Assembly (NCBI GenBank): GCA_000320545.1 | Contig: ADNK01001597.1 | Span: 1-59,601, forward strand | DNA: 59,601 bases | Direction of reading: 5' to 3' | From: Bigelowiella natans CCMP2755 | Taxonomy: Eukaryota > Cercozoa > Chlorarachniophyceae | Part shown: piece by piece, positions 33,795-43,962 of the stretch | How the letters are laid out: every line of letters starts with the position of its first letter | Numbering within the stretch: position 1 is the first letter of the stretch | Position numbers and translations under genes: made by a program | The notes under the pieces: model-generated | The model's input: the letters and a program-made list of their open reading frames with translations, nothing else | Told to the model about the DNA's origin: nothing | Database searches by the model: none

Positions 33795-35435
33795 AGTAGG
33801 GCCATGGAAAAAGTTTGATAAACCGGAAATACGGAACATATTTCATGGGATCGCGAAGGTAACCCGATGCTGTTTGTGGCTCTTCCTCTCTTTCAACCAC
33901 TTCCCATGTACAATGCATGCTTGCGAATGTGCTGTATTTCACTGTTAGTGCCGCTGTTCATTTCAACATACGTGTGATTGCTTGCAGGGGGCTGAAAGCA
34001 TGCACGAGGAACTGTAGTGACAACTCTAGCTTTTTGTGCCAATGATGGTTGCCACCAATTCCAGAGCGAATGGACTGCAAAATTGCCAGACTGCATGTTG
34101 ATCCAACACGTGTTTTTCGGCCAGCTGGCAGCGATGACTTGTTCTAGAGTTCGAGTCTTCTTTCAACATCGCAAGATTGCTGCCTGCGTGCACTTGTGCA
34201 TGCCAACATGGCACGCTGCCGCGCAATGGCACATGGTTGGTGGCGAGCACAGCAGCCGCATTTGCAATGCAAGCGGGCAGTAGACCGTCCAATTTGTGAA
34301 ACTAGACGCAAACACGATGCATGAAGAGCATTTGAGGGTTGACACACACGTGAGAACCAATCTGTCTTTTCTAGTTGTCGAGGCAAGCAATTTCTCATCT
34401 GCAAAGCTAGAAAGTGACAACTGCTGTCTGGCTGTCACCACAGTGCGTGCACATGATGGCGGCAAACACAGCGCCCACCACGAAATTCACTGCCATGCGC
34501 ACTTGAATCATTGGAGCGAGAGAGGCTTTGCAGTGAACGAACAACGATGGTGAAGTGTTTTCACCAGTGCAGGGCTGACGACTCCAGCACGCCCTCCTCA
34601 ACCCACAAACACCACCACGAAAACTGAGGCAAACTGCCGGCCACGATCACTCAGACAAATGATCTGTCGAGACCGTTGAGATTGATCAGTGTTGCAACGC
34701 TCACGGAAGACAGAGAAACGAGTGAAGTGGTTTTGAGGGTCATCGGAGGTTCTGAATTCCTGTGACTGCACTCCTGTCTGCAACGTTCCACCTGGTTGAC
34801 TGGTTGATTGAATTCACGTCCTCGAGTGAACGAAGCAATTTCAATGGTGCATTATGATCATGGGATGTGCTAACCTGTCCGTGCCCTCCTCAAGAAAGAA
34901 AGAAAGAAAGAAGTGCTTTGGAGTGGATCTCAACAATGAAACTGGATCTTGAATGAATGATGAATTGGAGGTCGCCGAGTCGCCAATGAATACCTCCCCA
35001 AAAGGGAACCAAATCGTAGGAAACGACAGACCATTTTCATGTCGCAGGATTGATTGATTGATTGATTCATTCATTCATTGATTCACGTTGGAAAAACACT
35101 GTGTGTTTTCATGTGCCTCGGAACCGCAAAGAAGAGGGTACTCAGCCTGTTGTCATGTTTGTAGGAACACTGGCAAATTCACGCGTGCGACAACACAAAT
35201 CAAGCACCATCTTGCATTTCATCCTCAAAACCCGTCGGCAGGCCATCGGGTCGGAAGCATCGCCACGCGCAAGTGCGTTCGAATGTGTTTTAGGTCGATT
35301 TTATCAGATGTTTCCACGATGGCGAATTTTTTTTGGCAACAATCTTGAAATGCTTCTCTGTCTTGGTCTCGGTTGATGCCAGCAGCGGCAGAACAACGAA
35401 GGTACTACATTTCACACCTACACCTCGAAGGCTAC
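33795..35435. other. Intergenic spacer
   Basis: GC-rich spacer DNA with TGCATGCC and GCACTTGTGC steps spans about 34000-34800. AAGA repeats lie near 34894-34915, and ATTG/ATTC tetranucleotide repeats near 35049-35083. The 8-mer TGCGACAA is at 35186-35193, 243 bp before the esterase ATG. No gene was seen. Confidence 0.45.
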
Positions 35436-36816
35436 ATGCGTGTTGCTCAACCCATTCCAGTGCTTTCTTTTCTCGTTGCTCTTTCAGCGTTCTCCTTTGC
35501 CCAGGCAAAAACTAGGGTGGAAATTCAAGCAGCACCGAAGGTTTTCAATGAGAAGCGATTAGCTGCTGTTCCTTTTGGGGCTCATTTATGATTTTGGCGA
35601 CTTGATCAGCTCAAGACTTACAATGTTGACACCAACGCCATCACCGTCTCGGGGATCTCTGCTGGGGCCTTTTTCGCTGTTCAGATGCAAGTGGCATTTA
35701 GTAGTACCATCAACGGTGCTGCAATTGTCGCAGGAGGTAGTTAGCACTAAAGCAAAGATGCAAACTACCACCTCTGAGGTGTTGCGTTCGGCCCCTTTCT
35801 AGGACCGTACCATTGTGCTGAAGGACAGATGACTAGTGCACTTACCAGCTGCATGTCTACTGGGCTTATCGATGTGAACGGAATTCTGAGATACATTGAG
35901 GCTCAGGAGAAGGTAGAATCTCATCCACATCTGAGATAGACGGCTCCTTCCTCATGCGTTGAAAGCAATTACGTCACTTGTACCACAACCTACAAGGCTC
36001 AGGCAATCGACGACACTGCAAATCTATCCAGCCACAAAGTGTTGATGTGGAGCGGAACTAACGATCATACCGTCAGCCAGAGTGTAATGAAGAGCCTTGC
36101 ACACATGTACGTCCTGGACCAGAAAATGATGATAATCCTTTGACCTTGTAGCTCTTCTTGTCCTCCTTGTGTGCTCTCCAAGCTAAGAATTCAATCGAAA
36201 CTTTCAACTTAGGTATCAAACTGGTCTTGGCGTGAATGACACCTCTATCTACTTCAATTACTCCTCCGGACATGCGTGGATCACGGACTACTACGGCAGC
36301 AGCTGCAGCACCACGGCGTCGCCGTACATCAACAACTGTGATTTCGACCTAGCTGGGGAGTCCTTCAAGATGTTCTATGGTCCAGACCTCAAAGATCGCG
36401 CCGCAAAGATGGTCGGCGCCAACCTCCTCGCCTTCGATCAGGTAGAGTTTGGAGGTGGGGCAATGGCCAGTCTGGGCAACACGGGCTACATTTACGTGCC
36501 CGGTGCATGCGCAGACGGTTCCATCGCATGCGCGCTACACGTCAATTTCCACGGGTGCAATCAGGGGGGCTACAAGCTAGGACAGACGTACGTACAGCAC
36601 AGTGGGTTGAATCGCTGGGCGGAGACCAACAACATCATCGTGGTGTATCCGCAGGCTGCATCCGCGCTCCTCAAAGAGAACCCCAATGGGTGCTTCGATT
36701 GGTGGGGTTACAACGATGCCAAGTACGCTACCCAGGATGGCACACAGATGAAAGTGATGAAGAAGATCATTGATCGTGTTTCGGGCGCAAATTCATTTGG
36801 TGCATCCTTCGTCTGA
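35436..36816 (+). CDS. Secreted PHB-depolymerase-like esterase
   Basis: This is an alpha/beta-hydrolase of the poly(3-hydroxybutyrate) depolymerase family, which cleaves ester bonds of short-chain polyhydroxyalkanoates. Substrate here is unproven. Exons 35436-35540, 35610-35736, 35803-35912, 35940-36106 and 36213-36816 join in phase to 370 residues. A signal peptide (VLSFLVALSAFSFAQA) is followed by the nucleophile elbow VSGISAGAF, then NGAAIVAGG, PYHCAEGQ, the acid region KVLMWSGTNDHTV, SGHAW, and the oxyanion-side VNFHGCNQGG. The end is the FDWWGY block and a short tail. Many cysteines fit an extracellular protein. ATG 35376 lies upstream in frame but would bury the signal. Bacterial origin by ancient transfer is plausible, but the five exons show it is long resident. 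Confidence 0.9.
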
Positions 36817-37533
36817 GCAAGGACTAGAGGAACGCTGAAGTTGCCATTTGCAGGAGTCTTTTCACAGTGCACATCATGCAAAAACAGTGGACATCGCTGA
36901 CGTAGCATGCACACGACAGCTCTCCCAATCAAAGCAAAAACCATGGTAGCGCTATTTCAGCATGATGGCATTCGCCATTTGCTTGTAGGTGATGGCATCA
37001 GGCTGTTTCGTCCTAACCTCCTCACTTCAAAGCTTCGCTGTTGATCATTGTCATGATCAGCAGCTGGTTGCATGGCACATGTGCGCGGCGTGAATGCATG
37101 CATTTGAACAACTTTTGTGCAGAAACCGATCCGCATTGCTGCCACAAACAATTCAGATGAAATGAGGAGAAGATTGCAAAAAGAAAGAAAGCTGTGACAA
37201 TGCGACGCTGAGAAATGGCGCACAATGAAGAAAGACAAGAGGAACGCCGCGAGCGAGAGTCATCATGTTTTGTTGGCGAGTGAGACTCACGTTTCTGTGT
37301 CATCCAGCATCCAGCTAGCTCTAGCCATGAACATCGCCATCAGCATGCACAGCATGGCAGTGCTAGAGTGAGACAACGCAACGTCAAGAACGTGCATGAG
37401 CTGCTGACGTGACTAGCAACCCACCAGACCAGCCTAGCTAGCTAGCATTCCCACGCAACACTCCCGAAAATTTTGTGACCTTCCATGAAAATGAACTTGC
37501 AACGTGAAATTCAAGGTTCACACACGTGCATTC
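36817..37533. other. Spacer up to the LTR element
   Basis: GC-rich spacer with CTAGCTAGCTAG near 37434. It ends with the target duplication ATTC at 37530-37533. Together with 43449 onward it was one continuous spacer before the retrotransposon inserted. Confidence 0.5.
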
Positions 37534-37859
37534 TGTTGCGCGTAAGGTGTTCACAGGCCGAGGCGCTACGTGCACAAGTAGGCAGGGGGGGGGAAAGGCA
37601 CGTTTGCTTCCTTTTGAAGAGTTGTGTTTATTTTTATTAAAGATTATATTTTTATTAAATCGTGCACTGCGTAATCATTCGCGAAGCTTTCGCGAATGCC
37701 GCCGCACGTGGGGCAGCACACTTCCGGTGTGCTGCCATGAGTCCCGCCGGAACCCACGTGCCTATGCTGTATTAATATCTACGTTATCTATATTCTATAT
37801 CCGCGACAACCCCTTTGTTGTCGCACGTGACTTGTGCCCGCGTAGTGGTACGCGCTACA
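37534..37859 (-). repeat. 3' LTR of the Ty3/gypsy element
   Basis: 326 bp, pairs with 43123-43448. On the coding strand it begins TGTAGCGC, then shows GTGCGACAAC and GTTGTCGCGG as an inverted pair ahead of an AT-rich, TATA-like stretch, which places the pair in U3. Confidence 0.95.
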
Positions 37860-37870
37860 CCTCCCCCAAG
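37860..37870 (-). other. Polypurine tract of the Ty3/gypsy element
   Basis: Minus strand CTTGGGGGAGG directly upstream of the 3' LTR, the primer for plus-strand synthesis. It is identical to 10009-10019. Confidence 0.75.
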
Positions 37871-37910
37871 TCACGTTGCTCCTTCCTTCCTTCCTTATTC
37901 CCTTAGACCT

Positions 37911-40900
37911 TCATCGCTTTCGGAACTTCACCAACCACCAGGTAATAGATTCCTCTCTAACCTTATCTCCTTTGTCGCTTACCCAGAACTCACCTTCGTC
38001 CTTAGGTTCGTGTCCATACCAGCCCTCTGCATCAAGGTCCCCCAGGACCTTATACCAGTGCTCAAAGGGTAAGTCGGGAACAGCTAGGTAGAGTAGCTGA
38101 TATTTTCCGTCCTTTATTTTCATAGCTACCCTCTCCATATTTCGTAATCCAGGGTAGCCTAGATAGACAATCTTCATGCGCCAATCGTCGTTCACCCTGA
38201 CCTTATTGTTTCCATATTCCACATCGAACTTAGGTCGGGGTCCTAAACAAGGCATTGCTCGCTCCCACACAGTAGGGTTTACTTTAACATCCTCTAGGAG
38301 CTTCTCACCGATATCATAATTCTTTAGGTGACTGATGTGGCGCAAGGTGACCCTGTTCCCATCATAGATGTAGTACTGCTTCCTCCCCTTCCTCTCGGTA
38401 ACCTTTGCAACGCCACCCCAGAAGGGGTCTTGTTTATTTCTCGATCTCAGATTTACCTTGGCCCTAACATACTGTCCTTCCTTTAGAACTCGGCCATCGT
38501 ACGGGACCTTCTCGTCTTCGCTCTCGGTATCGTCGTCGTTGTCGTCGCCTTCTTCCCTCTCCTTATCCTTGATACCTCCCCCAGACGTGAAGGTGTCGTT
38601 TACTAACCCTTGTATCTTGTCTGGTGTGGTGCTATTTATCCTGCTTAGGTTGGCCAAGGTGCGGTGGAGTCGCTCTACCTTGGAGTTGGACTGGGCATAG
38701 TATACAGGTGAGGCATCAATATTAGGGTGTGGTAGCTGTAGAAGAGAGGTCTCATTATCCACATGTAACTTCTTTGGTATCTTGTTTATGCTAACTTCAT
38801 CAGGGATAGCCTGGAGCTCAGACTCCCAGGTACGGTAGCAGTTAGTAAGCCTCTGCTTATATAAGCCTTTGTTCTTCTTAGCAACGTTGACCTTGATAAT
38901 CTTTTTAACCCAGCACTTTCCAGTGGCCACATCAACGAAGGTAAGGTAGTGATAGCCATCGTACTTATAAACATCAATTTGCACGATATCTAAGAAGTTC
39001 CTTGCTTTGATTTTCTTAGATGCACGGCTCTTGCTGGACTCCTTGGTGGCGACGCCTGCCGCCTTCAAGCTGGAGCACCTGCAGCCACGCAGGTATGTCC
39101 TTATCTCTTTTAGCTTGTAGGGCCAGTAGTAATGGTAGAGTAGAGCAGTGATATGGTTTTCTCCTACGTGTGCAGGTCCATGGGCGGTAAAGAGAAGGGC
39201 TCCCCTGGTCCGCCGTGGCACGTAGGTACGCCTAACATTATTAGTGTATACATATATCCTATCACTAAGTACCTCATGCTTGTGTTTGTATTTATCCAGG
39301 TGTTCTTGAAGGTGCTGGAGCTCCTCTGGCTCAGGCAGGAAGTCGCCGTCCTCGAAGGTAATCGCGTTAACCATAGGGGTGACCTGGGTAGGGACTTTCT
39401 TTTCGAACAGCCTGCTGAAATAGTCAGCAAGCTGCTTGTCTCCTGGTGCGTAGACCACTGTCCTCTTGTCCCTAAACTCTTCCGTGTCCGCCCTCATAGC
39501 TGCATACTCATCGTTAGGCGCTTCGAGCTTGCGGTCGATGCCTAGGAGGGGCTTGTGGTCAGTCATTAAGGTGAAGCTGGGCACCGACAGCAGGTAGTAT
39601 CTTAGTTTCCTCTGCGCCTCAGTCATGGCTTTATACTCTCCTTTTGTAGGGCTGTACTTGGCCTCAGCTGCTGTGCAGGCCCTGCCCCACACCCGTATGA
39701 TCTGCTGGTCTTGGGTAAGTACAGCAGCCATACCTAGCTTAGACCAGTCTGTCCATAGGGTAGCTGGTCTAGTAGTGTCTAGCTTAGCATTCAATAGGGT
39801 GTTGCTGCATAACTTTATTAGGTTATCGAAGTGGGCATCAAGGCCAGCCTTGGCCCACACCTTAGCGAAGCTGAGGCCTACAGAGTTCTCCTTCCGGTAA
39901 GCAGTAGTAAAAGCAGCTGCAGTCCTAGCGTAGGTAGGGGAGAACCTACGTAGTATCCAAGCTGCAGTCTGCAAGAATGACTTTAACTCCTTTGCATTCT
40001 TAGGTTTAGGGGCTTGCTGTAGTGCTGCTACTTTCTCGGGGTTTGGGGTGATGCGGCCTTGCTCCAGGTAATATCCACACCACTTGATTCTTGTAGCTAG
40101 GAATGTACACTTCTGCAGTCTAATAGTAAAACCGAAGTGTGCAAACCTAATAAATATATTTTCCAGGAGGAAGATCTGAGCGACGACTGTGTTGGTACAT
40201 ATTATGTCATCATCCACATACACAAACACAAACACCCACAACACAGACGCCATCCCATCATGTGTGTATGCCCTGTAGTTCTGACTACTGAACGCATCCC
40301 CTGATATGCTTAGGCCGTAAGGGAATACGACGAAGTGCCACTTCCTGTGCCTGCTGGAGAACGCGGTAATGGGGCGGGAGGTTTTGTGGATGGGTGTCTG
40401 CATGTATGATTCATTTTTATCTAGGGAAGAGTAGTATTTGTATCCTATGACGTGTTCAATAACGTCATCTATCCTTGGTGTAGGTGTCTGGATCCTCTTT
40501 ATTACTCGGTTGTGGCGGATGAAGTTGTGCGCCAGGCGGAAGAAAGGGTAAGTAGGTTTCTTAGCTAGCACATGTCTCACGTTCCATGGTGAGTTGCTTG
40601 GCTCTATCTTCCCTTCCTTTGCCCATTCATTGATCTGCCACTCTATCTTTTCCCAGTCCGCTTCCGGTCGCCTATGTTCTGGGTCATTGATGATGCACTC
40701 TTCGTATCCCTTCTTTAGCTCGATCTTTACTGGGGTAAGCTTGCTGGAGGGCTTCGTCGTCGGCTTGGTGATGTCAGAGTACTTCTCGTTTAATATTTTA
40801 TTAATGTACTTTTTGCCTTTGTCGACATCCCAATCATCAGCTGGGGGGGTCTTGTCCAGTAGCTCCGTTATCTGTCGGATGGTCTTGCCGGGGTTCTTCT

Positions 40901-41780
40901 TCCGTAGCTCGGTAGGTGTAGGTAGCTTGTTGTCCGCTAGGTCCATAAACTCTAACGCATTAACGCTTGACTCAGAGGTCCACTCGTCAAGCCGTATCAT
41001 GTTCTGGCTGATGGTCCTGCCTGACTTCTTTGGCAACTTAGCAAAGTATATCTTGTGATTGTAGAATGATATGATCCCCCCTAATTTTTCTAGGGCATCC
41101 TGTCCGAGGAGTAGTTCCATGGATAAAGTCATGGCTACTCGGGTCTTGATTTGGGTCTCCGCGTCGCTGCCAGGTATCTGTAGCTTTAGCATTAGCTCAC
41201 CGACGGTCTTCATGGAAGAGCTTCCGTCTGCTTGAGCATATTTACGTTCTTTCTTAGTCACTTGATCCAATAGTCCTAACCTTCTTACTGTGCTTAGGCT
41301 TATGAAGGACTTCGGCATGCTGCCACTATCCCAAAGGGCAGGTAGTTTCTTGTAGTCTCCGTAGCTGTCTTTAACTTTAACCTTGGTCATAGCAACTTTG
41401 ATAGTCCTGTTAGCGTCTTCGTCATTAATGTTGCATACTCCTAAGTTCTTTATGTCGTCTAGGGTCATGGGCTTGTCTTGGTCCTGCGTTGCTGGTACTG
41501 CTGTCTTCGTCGGCGCCTGCTTAAGGTGATCTAATATTCCGTTTATCTGCTGCTGTATAGCATTGATACTGTTCTGCTTTTTGTTCTTATATTTATTGTT
41601 CTTCCCGTTGTTGCTGCCTTGCCATTTGCTGTTGTTATATCCTTGTCCTCTGCCTTTCTTTCTCTTTAACTTCTCGTAGTGTTCGTTGAGCTGCCTGATC
41701 GTCATCCTGGGTCGTCCTTCTTTCCTGTCTCTGCAGTCTTTAGCGGGTTTTGTGGATGGGTGTCTGCATGTATGATTCAT
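37911..41780 (-). CDS. pol: Pol of the Ty3/gypsy element
   Basis: The open frame of 1,289 codons has no obvious own start and was probably joined to Gag. Domains in order: a repeated piece of the Gag end, protease with active site ALWDSGSMPKSF and LLLGQDALEKLGG, reverse transcriptase with catalytic FVYVDDDIIC, RNase H with TDWSKLGMAAVL and TDHKPLLGI, then integrase. Integrase has the amino HHCC region (HVGENH...YLRGCRC, Cys pair spaced by one residue), a DDE core (IVQIDVYKY, KKLHVDNET, SNSKVERLHRTL) and an SH3-like end. A tail of about 150 residues follows and ends ITWWLVKFRKR. That tail is also kept in the deleted element at 9717-11941. Confidence 0.94.
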   Translation of the reverse strand: MNHTCRHPSTKPAKDCRDRKEGRPRMTIRQLNEHYEKLKRKKGRGQGYNNSKWQGSNNGKNNKYKNKKQNSINAIQQQINGILDHLKQAPTKTAVPATQDQDKPMTLDDIKNLGVCNINDEDANRTIKVAMTKVKVKDSYGDYKKLPALWDSGSMPKSFISLSTVRRLGLLDQVTKKERKYAQADGSSSMKTVGELMLKLQIPGSDAETQIKTRVAMTLSMELLLGQDALEKLGGIISFYNHKIYFAKLPKKSGRTISQNMIRLDEWTSESSVNALEFMDLADNKLPTPTELRKKNPGKTIRQITELLDKTPPADDWDVDKGKKYINKILNEKYSDITKPTTKPSSKLTPVKIELKKGYEECIINDPEHRRPEADWEKIEWQINEWAKEGKIEPSNSPWNVRHVLAKKPTYPFFRLAHNFIRHNRVIKRIQTPTPRIDDVIEHVIGYKYYSSLDKNESYMQTPIHKTSRPITAFSSRHRKWHFVVFPYGLSISGDAFSSQNYRAYTHDGMASVLWVFVFVYVDDDIICTNTVVAQIFLLENIFIRFAHFGFTIRLQKCTFLATRIKWCGYYLEQGRITPNPEKVAALQQAPKPKNAKELKSFLQTAAWILRRFSPTYARTAAAFTTAYRKENSVGLSFAKVWAKAGLDAHFDNLIKLCSNTLLNAKLDTTRPATLWTDWSKLGMAAVLTQDQQIIRVWGRACTAAEAKYSPTKGEYKAMTEAQRKLRYYLLSVPSFTLMTDHKPLLGIDRKLEAPNDEYAAMRADTEEFRDKRTVVYAPGDKQLADYFSRLFEKKVPTQVTPMVNAITFEDGDFLPEPEELQHLQEHLDKYKHKHEVLSDRIYVYTNNVRRTYVPRRTRGALLFTAHGPAHVGENHITALLYHYYWPYKLKEIRTYLRGCRCSSLKAAGVATKESSKSRASKKIKARNFLDIVQIDVYKYDGYHYLTFVDVATGKCWVKKIIKVNVAKKNKGLYKQRLTNCYRTWESELQAIPDEVSINKIPKKLHVDNETSLLQLPHPNIDASPVYYAQSNSKVERLHRTLANLSRINSTTPDKIQGLVNDTFTSGGGIKDKEREEGDDNDDDTESEDEKVPYDGRVLKEGQYVRAKVNLRSRNKQDPFWGGVAKVTERKGRKQYYIYDGNRVTLRHISHLKNYDIGEKLLEDVKVNPTVWERAMPCLGPRPKFDVEYGNNKVRVNDDWRMKIVYLGYPGLRNMERVAMKIKDGKYQLLYLAVPDLPFEHWYKVLGDLDAEGWYGHEPKDEGEFWVSDKGDKVREESITWWLVKFRKR

Positions 41781-41945
41781 TTTTATCTAGGGAAGAGTAG
41801 TATTTGTATCCTATGACGTGTTCAATAACGTCATCTATCCTTGGTGTAGGTGTCTGGATCCTCTTTAACTTCTCGTAGTGTTCGTTGAGCTGCCTGATCG
41901 TCATCCTGGGTCGTCCTTCTTTCCTGTCTCTGCAGTCTTTAGCGG
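41663..41945 (-). repeat. 199-bp duplication joining Gag and RT sequence
   Basis: Two copies of an approximately 84-bp Gag-end segment (41662-41745 and 41861-41944) flank about 115 bp that match the RT region at about 40382-40496. Junctions share CTCTTTA and GCGG, the microhomology expected from reverse-transcriptase template switching. The offset of 199 bp shifts the reading frame by one. Confidence 0.85.
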
Positions 41946-43083
41946 TGTGTTTCCCTTTACGTGAGCAGTATCCGCAACGTCGGTTACCTTCCCTGTCCTT
42001 GTACCAGTCTCGCTGCGGCTTAATAGCGTTAATGTTTCCTATGCCAGGTACCTTAGGGCTGGTAAACTTGCGGTCCTGCTCCTGCTCGCGTAGGGATATA
42101 GCCTGCACTGCTGCCTCCATCGTGGTGTAGCCTTTCTCCGTAACGTAAGTGGATTCCTTTATCTTTAACTTGAACTCTTCAAACCTTGCCTGATCATCAC
42201 CTGTGTTGTAATTAAAATCATGTAGTTCGTCGATCATATCCTGGAAGCGCGTGGCAAAGTCTCTAACAGGTTCTCTCTCATGCTGCATCATTGCTCTGTA
42301 TTTTCTAATAGCCTGGGGTAGGGAGTTAGCATCCTGTTCATTTACAAAAGCCTTCATTATCGCCTCAACGTCTCGTAGCCCACTAACTGTAGTGTGTATT
42401 TTCTCTAGCTGCCTGATCCGGGTCCTGCCTGTCTCGTAAAGGTCCATGGCTTGCTTTATTATAGCTAGCCATTTGAGCTTGTCGTTTTCGGTGGGGTTAG
42501 GGGTAAAGTCGCAGAGTATACTCCTAGCGTTCTTCCACCACCTCCTTGCCTCACCTCTTTTCCCGTTGTATTTCGTTATCATAACCGGTGCTGTTTTAAC
42601 AGACATGAACTGGGTGTTCCGCTGTACCGGCTGCTGCTGCTTGACGGTGCTCTGGGTCGTCCCCCGCGAGGCGCCCAGACCCCCGTCGTTCCTAAACAAA
42701 GCTGCCCACTCTGGAGGTAAGTCTGCTTCGTAATCCATGATGTCCTGCATGATAGCTGCCCAAACATCATGTGTCTGATACTTGTATTCTATCGATACTT
42801 TCAGTTTGGCGTAGTTGCTCGCCCTGGGTCGCAAGGCTCGTAATGCCATTACGACCTTCTTGCTTTCGGCGGCCACGTCCTCGTCGTCCGCCTCGTAGAA
42901 GTTCTCCAGTGCCTCTGCTGCTGCATCTGCTTTCTTAATCCCGGGTGCTGGTCCCGGCGGTGCCTGTGGAGGTGTTCCTCCTCCTTCCTTAGCGTCCGTA
43001 TCGCCCTTCCTTTCCTGTTTCTGCTCGTGCCCTTGCACGGCCTGCGAGCCAAAGTCCTGCTGTTCTTCTAGCTGCTGTGACAT
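41740..43083 (-). CDS. gag: Gag of the Ty3/gypsy element, C-terminus rearranged
   Basis: The frame begins at ATG 43083 (MSQQLEEQQDFG) and gives 447 residues. A Pro-rich PPGPAPG segment, an acidic stretch, a capsid-like helical region (RRWWKNARSILCDF, then AIRKYRAMMQHEREPVRDFATRFQ) and a zinc knuckle (CGYCSRKGKHTAKDC) follow in order. The knuckle has five residues between the second Cys and His rather than the common four. After KLKR the frame runs into a copied piece of reverse transcriptase and stops. That piece belongs to the 199-bp duplication. Gag packages RNA into particles. Confidence 0.9.
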   Translation of the reverse strand: MSQQLEEQQDFGSQAVQGHEQKQERKGDTDAKEGGGTPPQAPPGPAPGIKKADAAAEALENFYEADDEDVAAESKKVVMALRALRPRASNYAKLKVSIEYKYQTHDVWAAIMQDIMDYEADLPPEWAALFRNDGGLGASRGTTQSTVKQQQPVQRNTQFMSVKTAPVMITKYNGKRGEARRWWKNARSILCDFTPNPTENDKLKWLAIIKQAMDLYETGRTRIRQLEKIHTTVSGLRDVEAIMKAFVNEQDANSLPQAIRKYRAMMQHEREPVRDFATRFQDMIDELHDFNYNTGDDQARFEEFKLKIKESTYVTEKGYTTMEAAVQAISLREQEQDRKFTSPKVPGIGNINAIKPQRDWYKDREGNRRCGYCSRKGKHTAKDCRDRKEGRPRMTIRQLNEHYEKLKRIQTPTPRIDDVIEHVIGYKYYSSLDKNESYMQTPIHKTR

Positions 43084-43100
43084 TGTTAGTCAAATCGTTT

Positions 43101-43117
43101 CCCGTGTGTGGAAGCCA
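43101..43117 (-). other. Primer binding site of the Ty3/gypsy element
   Basis: Minus strand TGGCTTCCACACACGGG, starting 5 bp inside the 5' LTR. It should pair with a tRNA 3' end finishing GGAAGCCA. The tRNA was not identified. Confidence 0.6.
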
Positions 43118-43122
43118 AAGGT

Positions 43123-43448
43123 TGTTGCGCGTAAGGTGTTCACAGGCCGAGGCGCTACGTGCACAAGTAGGCAGGGGGGGGGAAAGGCACGTTTGCTTCC
43201 TTTTGAAGAGTTGTGTTTATTTTTATTAAAGATTATATTTTTATTAAATCGTGCACTGCGTAATCATTCGCGAAGCTTTCGCGAATGCCGCCGCACGTGG
43301 GGCAGCACACTTCCGGTGTGCTGCCATGAGTCCCGCCGGAACCCACGTGCCTATGCTGTATTAATATCTACGTTATCTATATTCTATATCCGCGACAACC
43401 CCTTTGTTGTCGCACGTGACTTGTGCCCGCGTAGTGGTACGCGCTACA
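43123..43448 (-). repeat. 5' LTR of the Ty3/gypsy element
   Basis: 326 bp, no difference from 37534-37859 seen by eye. It contains the promoter of the element. Confidence 0.95.
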
Positions 43449-43962
43449 ATTCGACATTCCAACGTGACTGGCTAGCTAGGTGTGCTGTTGTTAGCGCCAG
43501 CTGCTGATGCGTTCAACAAGCTAGACAGGCATGCTTTCATTGAGCTGGTTAGCTGGCTAGCTGGCTAGCTCTGGAACACGGGGCTGGGTGCGCCTCAACG
43601 CCTCAACTCTGTGTGAAACCATGTGCACAAAACAGCCAGCTGTGTCTAGTCAAGTGAAGCAGGTGCACGGACACGGGGAGAGCATCGAGCGCACACGCTC
43701 CGAATGAATGAATGAACGAAGCGGTTCAGGAGCGGTTGGAAGGAATCAATCTAGCAATGAATGAATGAAAAAAGCATGCAATGCATTCACGTGTCAACAA
43801 AAGCGGTTGAAAGCTTCCTCGGGAGCGAGGACGGCGAACTCGAAAACTGGCAGAACTACTAGACTAAAGCAGCATTCACCGTTGTCGCATGATCGAATTG
43901 CAGGTCTAAAATGAATTAATGAATTTGAGACATCCGTACTCGCATGACGAACAAATGCAAAC
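43449..43962. other. Spacer right of the LTR element
   Basis: It starts with the second ATTC. GC-rich GCTGGCTAGCTGG sequence and GAAT tetranucleotide repeats near 43705-43770 follow. TTGTCGCA lies at 43882-43889, about 75 bp before the ATG at 43963. No gene was seen. Confidence 0.5.

Larger units (their letters stand above)
37534..43448 (-). mobile_element. Complete Ty3/gypsy LTR retrotransposon
   Basis: The element is 5,915 bp with 326-bp LTRs that look identical by eye. They run TGTTGCGCG to GCGCTACA on the plus strand. The 4-bp duplication ATTC lies at 37530-37533 and 43449-43452. Transcription is on the minus strand. The order Gag, protease, reverse transcriptase, RNase H, integrase marks Ty3/gypsy. 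Near-identical LTRs imply a recent insertion. Gag and Pol now sit in different frames because of a 199-bp duplication near 41663-41945, so this copy may be disabled or may rely on other copies. Confidence 0.95.
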
